Part shown: positions 55,695 to 63,877 of the stretch, piece after piece
Position numbering within the stretch: position 1 is the stretch's first letter
Layout of the letters: every line of letters begins with the position of its first letter
Assembly (NCBI RefSeq): GCF_003063575.1
Contig: NZ_NESC01000003.1
Span: forward strand, 264,191-328,190
Origin: Limnohabitans sp. Jir72
GTDB taxonomy: Bacteria; Pseudomonadota; Gammaproteobacteria; Burkholderiales; Burkholderiaceae_C
Direction: 5' to 3'
DNA length: 64,000 bases
Notes under the pieces: model-generated
The model's database searches: none
What the model saw: only the letters and a program-made list of their open reading frames with translations
What the model was told of the DNA's origin: nothing
Position numbers and translations under genes: made by a program

Positions 55695-56563
55695 GCCTTC
55701 GCTCCAAAGAATCCTTGCGGCCTGAACATGAGCACCACAATGAAGATCACAAAAATACCCACCTGACCGAGCGATTCACCCAGCAGCAAACCGCCCAGCG
55801 ACTCCACCACCCCAATGAGCAAACCGCCCAGCAAAGCCCCGGCAAAGCTGCCCATGCCGCCCAGCACCACGATGGTGAAGGCCACCAGCACAAAGCCATT
55901 GCCCACTTGCGGGTTCACGTAATAGGCGGGCAGCAAAAAGCAGGCCGCAGCGCCCAAGCTGGCCAGCCCCAAGCCAAAGCACATGGCGTAGACATGGTCT
56001 ACATCGATGCCCATCAGGCGAGCACCCTGCTTCTCCTTGGACACCGCACGGATGGCCCGGCCCAGATCGGTCTTTTGCACGATGAGCAGCAACGCTGCCG
56101 ACACCACCAAGGCCCCACCAAACGCCACCAGCTTGGGCAAGGCGATGAAGGCCGGGCCAATCTCGACCGTGCTCAGGGTGTACGCGGTTTCGATGCTGCG
56201 CGTGTCGGACTTGAAGAACAACAGCGCCAGGTTTTCCAGCACGATGGACATGCCCAGCGTGACCAGCAAGATGTTTTCGTCCTTGCCGTGGCTGGCGCGG
56301 TTGATGACAGTGCGCTGCAAGGCATAGCCCAGCACGAACATGGCGGGCACCATGATGGGCAAGGCCATGTAAGGATCGATCCCGAGCTTGTCCTTGAGCA
56401 TGTACACACCGTACAGCGCCACCATCAAAGCCGCGCCGTGCGCGAAATTGATGATGTGCAGCACGCCATAAATCAGCGTCAGGCCCAGCGCAATCAGCGC
56501 ATACACGGCACCGGTGGTGATGCCGTTGAGCAGTGACGGAAACAGGATGTTCAAGTCAAGCAT
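55691..56563 (-). CDS. livH: Branched-chain-type ABC importer permease LivH
   Basis: A 290-residue permease. Segments LLNGITTGAVYALIALGLTL, IYGVLHIINFAHGAALMVAL and AIRAVSKEKQGARLMGIDVD are family hallmarks. It starts 26 bp after the substrate-binding protein stop, so it belongs to the same transcript. Confidence 0.93.
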   Translation of the reverse strand: MLDLNILFPSLLNGITTGAVYALIALGLTLIYGVLHIINFAHGAALMVALYGVYMLKDKLGIDPYMALPIMVPAMFVLGYALQRTVINRASHGKDENILLVTLGMSIVLENLALLFFKSDTRSIETAYTLSTVEIGPAFIALPKLVAFGGALVVSAALLLIVQKTDLGRAIRAVSKEKQGARLMGIDVDHVYAMCFGLGLASLGAAACFLLPAYYVNPQVGNGFVLVAFTIVVLGGMGSFAGALLGGLLIGVVESLGGLLLGESLGQVGIFVIFIVVLMFRPQGFFGAKA

Positions 56564-56589
56564 CGAGAATCTTTCAGTTCAATACCAGA

Positions 56590-57792
56590 TCAGCCCTTGA
56601 GCGGGAAGACTGGCTCGACTTCGCGGTAGTCGCGCGGCACGATCACCTTGATGTCGCCCTTGTAGACCTGGGTCATCAAAGGCTGTGCGCCCATGTTCTG
56701 GCCATTCACAAACTGCGTAGGACCGTAGGGCATGATGTGGTTGGCAAACTTGCTGGACGCCAGCGCATCGGTGATGGCGGCGCGGTCAGGCGACTTGGCG
56801 CGCTCGATCGCATCGGCCAACAGCATCATGGCGGTGTAGGTCATGAACACTTCGTAGCTGAAGAACTGGCCTTGTGCTTCGACACGCTTTTTGAGTTCGG
56901 CCGAGCGCTTGTCCTTGGGGTTGAACCAGTGGTTGCAGTCGATGATGCCGTTGGCCGCCTCTGGAAATTCCTTGACGAACTTGTAGCTCGACGCCGCGCC
57001 ACCCAGCACCGAATAAATCGCCTTCGGTGTGATTTTTTGCTGCTGCAAGGTGCGCACCAGCAAGGCGTATTCGTTGTAGTAGTTGGCGGGGATCAAGATG
57101 TCGGGATTGACCTGCTTGATGCGCAGCGCGATGTTGTTGAAGTCACGCGTGGGGTTGGCGTGCTTGATGATTTCTTTCACTTCGTAGCCATAGCCAGGCA
57201 ATTCTTTGGCCAACAAGTTGGCGGTGCCTGTGCCGAACAAAGACTCTTCGTGCACGATCATCACGGTGCGTGCAGGCTTGCCTGCTGCGGTGTTCAGGGC
57301 GTGCAAGCTGGCCACGGCCACTTCGGCGCACTTCTTGTAGCCAGGGCCAAAGCGGAAGGTGTTTTTCAGGCCGCGCTCAACGATCTGGTCGGCCACGCCG
57401 ACGTCGACCACATGGGGCAGGTTGTACTTGGCAGCCGCTTGCGTGGTGGCCAGGCAGATGGCCGAGGCAAAAGCACCGACGACAGCGCTCACACCGGCTT
57501 CGTTCATCTTCTCGATTTCGGCAATGCCCGCTTGCGGGTTGGACTGCGCATCGCCCAGCATGGCCTCGATCTTGGCGCCGCCCAGCGACTTGATGCCACC
57601 GGCCTTGTTGATGTCCTCGATCGCCATTTGCGCACCCATGCGGCACTGCTGGCCCGAGTAAGCCAAGGCGCCCGTCACGGGGTGCAACACACCGATCTTG
57701 ATGGGCTTGGGTTGCGCCCCTCCCACCAACGGAAACGCGAGTGCCGATGCCGCAGCAGCGGACTGGCCCATAAAGGTACGACGTGTGGTCAT
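56590..57792 (-). CDS. ABC importer periplasmic substrate-binding protein (LivK-like) with Tat-like signal
   Basis: A 400-residue type I periplasmic binding protein. The N-terminus TTRRTFMGQSAAAASALAF is a twin-arginine signal rather than an ordinary Sec signal. The body opens IKIGVLHPVTGALAYSGQQC and has GGIKSLGGAKIEAMLGDAQS, HANPTRDFNNIALRI and the late segment AITDALASSKFANHIMPYG. Members bind branched amino acids, amides, urea or aromatic acids; the ligand is not evident. AGGAT lies upstream of the ATG at 57792. Confidence 0.9.
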   Translation of the reverse strand: MTTRRTFMGQSAAAASALAFPLVGGAQPKPIKIGVLHPVTGALAYSGQQCRMGAQMAIEDINKAGGIKSLGGAKIEAMLGDAQSNPQAGIAEIEKMNEAGVSAVVGAFASAICLATTQAAAKYNLPHVVDVGVADQIVERGLKNTFRFGPGYKKCAEVAVASLHALNTAAGKPARTVMIVHEESLFGTGTANLLAKELPGYGYEVKEIIKHANPTRDFNNIALRIKQVNPDILIPANYYNEYALLVRTLQQQKITPKAIYSVLGGAASSYKFVKEFPEAANGIIDCNHWFNPKDKRSAELKKRVEAQGQFFSYEVFMTYTAMMLLADAIERAKSPDRAAITDALASSKFANHIMPYGPTQFVNGQNMGAQPLMTQVYKGDIKVIVPRDYREVEPVFPLKG

Positions 57793-57814
57793 GAGAACAT
57801 CCTTTTCGTGAAGG

Positions 57815-58618
57815 TCAATGAAAGTTGGCGGACAACTCTTGGCTTACCCACACCTTGGCATCGATGCTGCCAACGCGGGATAACTGCATCTGGTATTCGT
57901 ACCGGTCCGGTCGGTACAAGCCATGCAGCCATTGGACGGGACGGTCGTCCTCGTCGTAAATCAACCGCCGCACGGCCAACAAGGCCGATCCGACGGACAC
58001 ATCCAGGTGCTGGGCCATGCCCACATCGGCCAGGCGGGCCGAAATGGTTTGCTCAGCACGGCCCACCTTGACGCCCGATTCTTCGAGCAGCACCAAGATG
58101 GGCTTTTGCATCAGTTCACGTTTGCCAAAGCCCGCAGAGATCGACTCGGGCACCCAGGTGGTGATGTGCGACAAGGGGCCTTCGGGGGTGCTGCGCACAC
58201 GTTCGGCTTTTTGCACGGTGGATCCGGCTTGCAGCTGCAAGGCGGCGGCCACATCCACCGGGGCGCGCATGCGCTCGACCGACAAGACCCTGACCTTGGT
58301 GCGCAGGCCCATGGTGACCAGGTTCTCGAGCAAGCCCGTCAGGCGTGCTTGCTGGCCTGTGGCCATGGTGGAGGCCTGCATCTGCACTTCGTTGGCACGC
58401 GCTGCCACCGGGCGGGTGCCGCGACCGGGCTCACGGCTGATCAAGCCCTCTTGCGCCAACTGCGACAGCGCACGGCGCACCGTGACACGGGCCACACCGA
58501 ACTGGCCCATCAAGGCCATCTCGCCGGGCAAGCCCGCATCAAAACGGCCTTCGCGCAATTGCTCGCGCAGCACCAGATAAATCTGGTGGTACTTGGGCAA
58601 TGGCAAATTCGGATTCAT
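57815..58618 (-). CDS. GntR/HutC-family transcriptional regulator with UTRA domain
   Basis: A 267-residue regulator. The winged helix is LMGQFGVARVTVRRALSQLA with the wing EGLISREPGRGTRP; the effector-binding UTRA domain spans about 95-245 (VLSVERMRAPVDVAAALQLQ, LSHITTWVPESISAGF). It leads the long catabolic run, 22 bp ahead of the binding-protein gene, and two palindromes just upstream of its start are likely its own sites. It probably represses the run until the transported compound or a product is present. Confidence 0.92.
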   Translation of the reverse strand: MNPNLPLPKYHQIYLVLREQLREGRFDAGLPGEMALMGQFGVARVTVRRALSQLAQEGLISREPGRGTRPVAARANEVQMQASTMATGQQARLTGLLENLVTMGLRTKVRVLSVERMRAPVDVAAALQLQAGSTVQKAERVRSTPEGPLSHITTWVPESISAGFGKRELMQKPILVLLEESGVKVGRAEQTISARLADVGMAQHLDVSVGSALLAVRRLIYDEDDRPVQWLHGLYRPDRYEYQMQLSRVGSIDAKVWVSQELSANFH

Positions 58619-58643
58619 GCCGCTATCGTTGATCAGTCCTAAT

Positions 58644-58681
58644 GTCCTGTCAATAGAACAATCAAGTCCTATTGATAGGAC
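58644..58681. promoter_or_regulatory. Paired palindromes, probable GntR operators
   Basis: GTCCTGTCAATAGAAC (58644-58659) and GTCCTATTGATAGGAC (58666-58681) are two 16-bp near-palindromes with 22 bp between centres, about two helical turns. They lie 26-63 bp upstream of the GntR start, within the 190-bp divergent gap to gnd. The second is symmetric except at the two central pairs, and the first has two further half-site changes. This is a textbook arrangement for GntR/HutC dimers bound cooperatively. Confidence 0.7.
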
Positions 58682-58808
58682 ATTTCACTAGGGATTTCCC
58701 GCACCCGTATGCGTCGCGCATGCACCATGAATGGGCAGGTCTGTGTTGCAAAATCGCGGCCACCTCTTTGGGCACAACCTGGCATGCCGGGCACCCTGAC
58801 TTAGACGA

Positions 58809-60227
58809 ATGGAAGCCATGCAAGCAAGCGATATCGGCCTCGTGGGCCTGGGCGTGATGGGTGAAAACCTGGCCCTGAATCTGGAGCGCAACGGCTTTGC
58901 CGTCAGCGGCTTTGATCTGGACGCGACCAAGCGCCAAAGTTTTTCTGCACGCACCCAGAACCTGAAAGCCCAAACGGCTGACTCACTGGCCCAGTTGGTG
59001 GCCAGCTTGCAAGTGCCGCGCCGCGTGTGGCTGATGGTGCCTTCAGGCGCCCCGGTGGACGCCGTGCTGACCGAGCTGCGGCCCCTGCTGGCTGCGGGCG
59101 ATGTGCTCATCGATGGCGGCAACACCTTGTTCACCGACACCCAGCGGCGCATCGCAGCGCTTGAAGGCTCGGGCATCTTGTATGTGGGCGCGGGCGTGAG
59201 CGGCGGCGAAGAAGGCGCGCTGCGCGGCCCAGCGCTCATGCCCGGCGGCTCGCCCGAGGCCTGGCCACTTGTGAAACCCCTCTTGCAAGCCATCGCCGCC
59301 AAGGCCGACGACGGCCAGCCCTGCTGCGACTGGATGGGCCACGGCGGTGCCGGTCACTTTGTGAAGATGGTGCACAACGGCATCGAATACGCCGACATGC
59401 AAATGATTTGTGAAGCCTATTGGCTGATGCAGCAATGCCTGGGCATGAGCGCCGCCGAGATGAGCCCGGTCTTTGCGCACTGGAACGAAGGCAAGCTGGG
59501 CAGCTACCTGATCGGCATCACCGCCGACATCTTGAAGCACACCGACCCCGAGACCGGCGACGCCTTGGTCAACGTGATCTTGGACACCGCCGAGCAAAAA
59601 GGCACCGGCAAATGGACCAGCCAGATCGCGCTGGACATGGGCGTGACCGCGCCCACGATTGCCGACGCGGTGTTTGCCCGCACCATCAGCGCCATCCAGC
59701 CCGAGCGGGCGGCCGCATCCCACATCTTGAAAGGCCCTGCGGCCAAGGTGGCGGGCGAGCGCGAAGACGTCTTGCCCAAGATCCAGCGCGCCTTGCTGGC
59801 CGCCAAGCTGTGCGCCTATGCGCAAGGCTTTGCGCTGCTCAAAGCCGCTGACCGCGAACACCAATGGGCACTGCCCATGGCCAAGGTGGCCTCGGTCTGG
59901 CGTGCGGGCTGCATCATCCGCGCCCACCTGCTGGAAGACATGCGCCGCGCCTTGGCCGCAAACAACGATTTGCCTAACCTGCTGGTGGACAGCCACTTTG
60001 CCCACGTGATGGCCGACTGCGAACAAGACCTGCGCGAAGTGGTCGCCATGGCCGCCCTGAACGGCGTGGCCGTGCCCGCCTTCATGAGCGCGCTGTCGTA
60101 TTACGACGCCTACCGCTCGGCCCGCCTGCCCGCCAACTTGCTGCAGGCGCAGCGCGACTACTTTGGTGCACACGCCTACCAGCGCACCGACAGGCCCGGC
60201 AAATTTCACACCCGCTGGGGCGCTTGA
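58809..60227 (+). CDS. gnd: 6-Phosphogluconate dehydrogenase (decarboxylating)
   Basis: A 472-residue enzyme of the pentose phosphate pathway producing ribulose 5-phosphate. GLVGLGVMGENLALNLERNG is the NADP fold; VGAGVSGGEEGALRGP, MGHGGAGHFVKMVHNGIEY with the catalytic Lys and IEYADMQMICEAY, and the signature ILDTAEQKGTGKWTSQIALD follow. Length is standard. A second in-frame ATG at 58818 is possible. Divergent from the GntR gene; co-regulation would be coincidental rather than expected. Confidence 0.95.
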   Translation: MEAMQASDIGLVGLGVMGENLALNLERNGFAVSGFDLDATKRQSFSARTQNLKAQTADSLAQLVASLQVPRRVWLMVPSGAPVDAVLTELRPLLAAGDVLIDGGNTLFTDTQRRIAALEGSGILYVGAGVSGGEEGALRGPALMPGGSPEAWPLVKPLLQAIAAKADDGQPCCDWMGHGGAGHFVKMVHNGIEYADMQMICEAYWLMQQCLGMSAAEMSPVFAHWNEGKLGSYLIGITADILKHTDPETGDALVNVILDTAEQKGTGKWTSQIALDMGVTAPTIADAVFARTISAIQPERAAASHILKGPAAKVAGEREDVLPKIQRALLAAKLCAYAQGFALLKAADREHQWALPMAKVASVWRAGCIIRAHLLEDMRRALAANNDLPNLLVDSHFAHVMADCEQDLREVVAMAALNGVAVPAFMSALSYYDAYRSARLPANLLQAQRDYFGAHAYQRTDRPGKFHTRWGA

Positions 60228-60248
60228 CGTCCCCAGCCTGGCTAACGT

Positions 60249-61820
60249 TCAGGCGTAGCGCAGACGCAAGTCGCGCTTGAGCAGCTTGCCGCTGGGGTTC
60301 TTGGGCAGCGCGTCGGTGAAGACCACGCGCTTGGGTGTCTTGAAGCCGGCCATGTGTTGGGCGCAGTGCGCGATCACCGCCGCCTCGTCCAGCGTGTGCC
60401 CGGCCTTGACCACCACCACGGCTGTCACCGCCTCCACCCACTTGGGGTCGGGCAAACCGATCACCGCCACTTCGCTCACTTGCGGCAGGCGGTAGATCAT
60501 CTCTTCCACCTCACGGCTGGCCACGTTTTCGCCGCCGGACTTGATCATGTCTTTCTTGCGGTCCACCACGGTGATGTAACCCTCCTCGTCGATGATGCCC
60601 AGATCCCCGCTGTGGAACCAATCGCCCTCAAACGCAGCTTTGGTGCGCTCGTCGTCGTGGAAGTAGCCCAACATCAAATGCGGTGAGCGGTGCACGATCT
60701 CGCCCACCTCGCCCACGGCCACGTCCTGCATGTCGTCGTTGACAACGCGGGTCTCGACGTTGCGCACCGCCTTGCCGCAGGAGCCGGGTTTGCGCAGTTG
60801 GTCGTCGGGGCCCAACAGGGTGGCCAGGGGCGCGATTTCGGTCTGGCCATACAAGTTCCACAAACGCACCTTGGGCAGGCGCGAGGCCAGCTCTTTGAGC
60901 ACCTCGACCGGCATGATGGACGCGCCGTAATAGCCCTTGGCCAGTTGGGCGAGCTTGTCGGCATCGAGCAGCGGCGAGCGCAGCAGCGCGATCCACACCG
61001 TGGGCGGCGCAAAGAAGCTGGTGATGCCGAACTTCTCGAGCATCGGCAGCAGGTTGTCGGGCGTGGGCTTGGAGGTGATGACGTTGGTGCTGCCCATGTA
61101 AATGGCCGGGCCAAAGAACACATCGAGCTGGGCGCAGTGGTACAGCGGCAGCGCGTGCAGGGCCAGGTCGGCCTCGGCAATTTCGGCATCGATCACGCAG
61201 CTCACGTATTGCCACATGACCGCATCGTGCGTCAGTTGTGCGCCTTTGGGCGACGACTCGGTGCCGCTGGTGTAGACGATCTGGGCCACGTCGTAGCTAC
61301 CCAACTGCAAGTCGGGCAGTGCATCGCTGCAGGCGGCCAGCGTGTCAAAGTTGTGCATGCCCGCCACCGGCTGGCTCGGGTCTTCGGAGGGCAGCCAGAT
61401 GAATTGCTCGACTTTGGTGTCCAGCTTGGATGCGGCTTGCGCCAGTTCGGCCAAGCCGCTGTCGGTGGCCAGGGTCTTGGCCCCTGCGTGGCGCAAGATG
61501 TAGGCGACTTCCTCAGACTTGAGCATGAAGTTGATCGGCACCATGACCGCGCCCCGGCGGGCCAGCGCAAAGCGCAGCGCCGCAAAACCGTGTGAATTGC
61601 GGGCCAGCACCGCGACCTTGTCGCCCTCGGCCACGCCGATGCTGGCCAGGCCAGCGGCCAGGCGGCTGACCAGCGCATCGAACTCGGCATAGGTCCAGGT
61701 GGTTGCACCGCACACGATGCCGGTCTTGGCGGGCAAGCGGATTGCGGTGCGGCGCAGGGCATCGGCAATGGTCTGTCGGCGAACGGCGGGGTGGATGGCG
61801 GTTTGGACTGCGTGCGACAT
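60249..61820 (-). CDS. Acyl-CoA synthetase (fatty-acid-CoA ligase family)
   Basis: A 523-residue AMP-forming ligase. The P-loop is VYTSGTESSPKGAQLTHDA (with an acidic pair in place of the usual GTTGxPKG), the acceptor motif is LWNLYGQTEIAPLA, and the hinge and C-terminal motifs are HSGDLGIIDEEGYITVVDRK, KDMIKSGGENVASREVEE and LPKNPSGKLLKRDLR. It makes a CoA thioester from a fatty or aromatic acid; the acid is not evident. Convergent with gnd (21 bp) and divergent from the DUF2889 gene. Confidence 0.9.
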   Translation of the reverse strand: MSHAVQTAIHPAVRRQTIADALRRTAIRLPAKTGIVCGATTWTYAEFDALVSRLAAGLASIGVAEGDKVAVLARNSHGFAALRFALARRGAVMVPINFMLKSEEVAYILRHAGAKTLATDSGLAELAQAASKLDTKVEQFIWLPSEDPSQPVAGMHNFDTLAACSDALPDLQLGSYDVAQIVYTSGTESSPKGAQLTHDAVMWQYVSCVIDAEIAEADLALHALPLYHCAQLDVFFGPAIYMGSTNVITSKPTPDNLLPMLEKFGITSFFAPPTVWIALLRSPLLDADKLAQLAKGYYGASIMPVEVLKELASRLPKVRLWNLYGQTEIAPLATLLGPDDQLRKPGSCGKAVRNVETRVVNDDMQDVAVGEVGEIVHRSPHLMLGYFHDDERTKAAFEGDWFHSGDLGIIDEEGYITVVDRKKDMIKSGGENVASREVEEMIYRLPQVSEVAVIGLPDPKWVEAVTAVVVVKAGHTLDEAAVIAHCAQHMAGFKTPKRVVFTDALPKNPSGKLLKRDLRLRYA

Positions 61821-61880
61821 GGTGTGGGCTCCTGCATCGATATGATCGGAAGATTGAACACCAGACCCGCGAGAATTCCA

Positions 61881-62450
61881 TTGGCACTACCCCCATCATC
61901 CCCCCGAAAACTGTCACATACGCGAACCGTCGTTTACAACGGTTATGACCGCGAAGACGGTCTGTGGGACATCGAAGCCGATCTGACCGACGTGAAAACC
62001 TTTGGCTTTCAGGTGCCCAACGAGCGGCCCTTCCCGGCCAACGAACCCATCCATGGCCTGAAAATCCGCGTCACCCTCAACAACAAAATGGTCATCCAGG
62101 ACATCGTCACCGCGATGGACGACATCCCCCACCCCGAATGCGCGGGTGCCCCGCACGGCATGCACAAACTGATCGGCCAAACCATGGGCCCGGGCTGGCG
62201 CAAGATCATCAACGAACACGTGGGCGGCACCGAAGGCTGCACCCACCTGCGAGAACTGTTGTTCAACATGGCGACCGCCGCCTACCAAACCCTGCCCGCA
62301 GGCCAATGGCACCGCCGCGAACAAGCCGGCCAGCCGCAACCAGAAATCACCAAACCGCCCTACCACCTGGGCCAATGCCACAGCTGGGCTTATGACAGCC
62401 CGACGGTGCAGAGGGCGTATCCGATGTTTTTCAAGCCGAAGGCCGAGTAA
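61881..62450 (+). CDS. DUF2889 family protein
   Basis: A 189-residue protein. LSHTRTVVYNGYDREDGLWD and IEADLTDVKTFGFQ are the DUF2889 opening; GPGWRKIINEHVGGTEGCTH with two conserved Cys/His positions and LRELLFNMATAAYQT follow. Molecular function is unknown; members often lie near CoA-ester catabolic genes. Start is read as TTG at 61881 because it gives the compact family N-terminus; an ATG at 61842 is the alternative and the ribosome site is weak for both. The gene ends 100 bp before the insertion-sequence island. Confidence 0.75.
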   Translation: MALPPSSPRKLSHTRTVVYNGYDREDGLWDIEADLTDVKTFGFQVPNERPFPANEPIHGLKIRVTLNNKMVIQDIVTAMDDIPHPECAGAPHGMHKLIGQTMGPGWRKIINEHVGGTEGCTHLRELLFNMATAAYQTLPAGQWHRREQAGQPQPEITKPPYHLGQCHSWAYDSPTVQRAYPMFFKPKAE

Positions 62451-62550
62451 ATCACTTACCCGATTACCAGTCGGCCAGGCTCAACGGTCATAATCCGCAT
62501 GTTTACCTCAAAGAGGTGCTGCCTCCCGCCTAGGATCGGTCGAAGGAGTT

Positions 62551-62718
62551 TTGTACAAGTGGGTTCGCAAGTCCAAGGCCGCTGATGGTGTTCCGTTGGG
62601 AGGCATGCGAGCGATACAGGCCGAAGTGGCCAAGCGCAAGGCTGAGTTAAGGCGCACCACTGAGGAGCGCGACATCCTAAAAAAGGCCGCAGCGTACTTT
62701 GCAAAACAGTCCGGGTGA
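62551..62718 (+). pseudogene. orfA fragment of the first IS3-family element
   Basis: Frame from LYKWVRKSK to AAYFAKQSG and a stop at 62716-62718 matches the C-terminal half of an IS3 OrfA (end of the helix-turn-helix plus the leucine-zipper-like RKAELRRTTEERDILKKAAA). The N-terminal half is missing or frameshifted. The start given is where the recognisable part begins. Confidence 0.7.
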
Positions 62719-62975
62719 AGTATGCGTTCATGCAAGCCCACCGATCCGAATTCAAACTCACCAGCATGTGCCGAGACCTCAGGGCTCACCGCAGCGGTTT
62801 CTATGCCTGGCTGCACGTGCCGTTATCACCTCGTGCCAAACTCAACGAGGGGTTAACTCTGAAGATCAAAGAGTTCTATGACCAGCGTATGGGTATCTAC
62901 AGCAGTCCGCGCATCTTCTGTGACCTGCGTGAAACAGGTGTGGCCTGCGGAGAAAACCGTGTCGCGCGACTCATG
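62715..62975 (+). pseudogene. orfB 5' fragment of the first IS3-family element
   Basis: A GTG at 62715 overlaps the orfA stop, the usual IS3 frameshift arrangement. About 87 residues remain (KYAFMQAHRSEFKLTSMCRD, HRSGFYAWL, YSSPRIFCDLRETG, ENRVARLM). The DDE catalytic part is missing; foreign sequence follows, bringing a stop at 62988-62990. Confidence 0.8.
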
Positions 62976-63874
62976 GTAATCGTCCCCTAGAACCAAAGGG
63001 CTGAGAAGTAGAATTTTTTCCAACGGAAGAGGTTCTACATGAGAAAGTCAAAGTTCACCGACAGCCAGATCATGGATGCGGTCAAACGGGTCGAAGCGGG
63101 CTTTGCGGTGCCCGACATTTGTCGGGAGCTGGGCATCAGCACCGCGACGTTTTACAAGTGGCGGGCCAAATACGGCGGCATGGACGTGTCGATGATGTCG
63201 CGCATGAAAGAGCTGGAAGACGAGAACCGGCGGCTCAAGAAGATGTACCTTGAGGAAAAGCTCAAGGCCGAGATCGTGGCGGAGGCGCTCGAAAAAAAGT
63301 GGTGAGGCCATCTCGCAGACGGGAGATGGCCCAAAAAGCAGTGACAGAACGCGGCGTGTGCATACGGCAGGCGTGCCAAGCGTTTGGCATCAGCGAATCT
63401 TGCTACCGCTACGAGCGCAAACTCGATGCCGAGAACGCCGAGGTGGCCAATTGGCTGATGAAGCTGACGGACAACCACCGCAGCTGGGGCTTTGGCCTGT
63501 GTTACCTGTATCTGCGCAACGTCAATGGCTTCAAATGGAACCACAAGCGTGTGTACCGCGTCTACAAGGAGCTGGAGCTCAATTTGCGGATCAAACCCCG
63601 CAAGCGGCTGGTGCGCGAGAAACCTGAGGCGCTGACGCTGCCACAGGGCATCAACCAGGTGTGGTCGATGGACTTCATGCACGACCAGCTCGAAGACGGC
63701 AGAACGTTTCGGTTGTTCAATGTCATTGACGACTTCAACCGCGAAGCCATTGGTATGGAAGTCGACTTCTCGTTGCCCTCAGAGCGGGTGATTCGGGAGC
63801 TCAAGCAGATCATCTCGTGGCGAGGAAAGCCACAGGTGATTCGGTGTGACAACGGCCCGGAATACATCAGTTCG
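62974..63874 (+). mobile_element. IS3-family element, IS407-type, truncated on the right
   Basis: The left end is at about 62974, where the first remnant loses homology and TGGTAATCGTCCCC starts (TG end as in IS3 elements). A complete orfA and about two thirds of orfB follow. The right end is lost to an IS110-family insertion at about 63874/63875, so the right terminal repeat is either beyond the window or deleted. Confidence 0.75.
63039..63305 (+). CDS. IS407-type OrfA (transposase helix-turn-helix subunit)
   Basis: An 88-residue protein: [20 protein letters not shown], then [20 protein letters not shown] (HTH), [20 protein letters not shown] (leucine zipper) and VAEALEKKW at the end. Complete by comparison with IS407 OrfA. 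ATG is preceded by GGAAGAGG. Its end overlaps orfB. Confidence 0.9.
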   Translation: MRKSKFTDSQIMDAVKRVEAGFAVPDICRELGISTATFYKWRAKYGGMDVSMMSRMKELEDENRRLKKMYLEEKLKAEIVAEALEKKW

Positions 63875-63877
63875 TAA
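63299..63877 (+). pseudogene. IS407-type OrfB transposase, truncated
   Basis: About 192 residues remain. The first two acidic residues of the DDE triad are visible, in [11 protein letters not shown] and [11 protein letters not shown], but the third (Glu) region is absent. The stop comes from the adjoining element right after the SS of ISS. A GTG at 63299 starts the frame; in an intact element it would be made by frameshift from orfA. Not functional here. Confidence 0.85.

Larger units (their letters stand above)
62551..62975 (+). mobile_element. IS3-family element remnant (first)
   Basis: The region holds the end of an OrfA-like frame and the beginning of an OrfB-like frame, with nothing beyond about 62975. 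The left end is not clear; sequence homologous to the 5' part of orfA seems degraded upstream of 62551. The right side is cut by the next element. It cannot transpose by itself. Confidence 0.75.
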
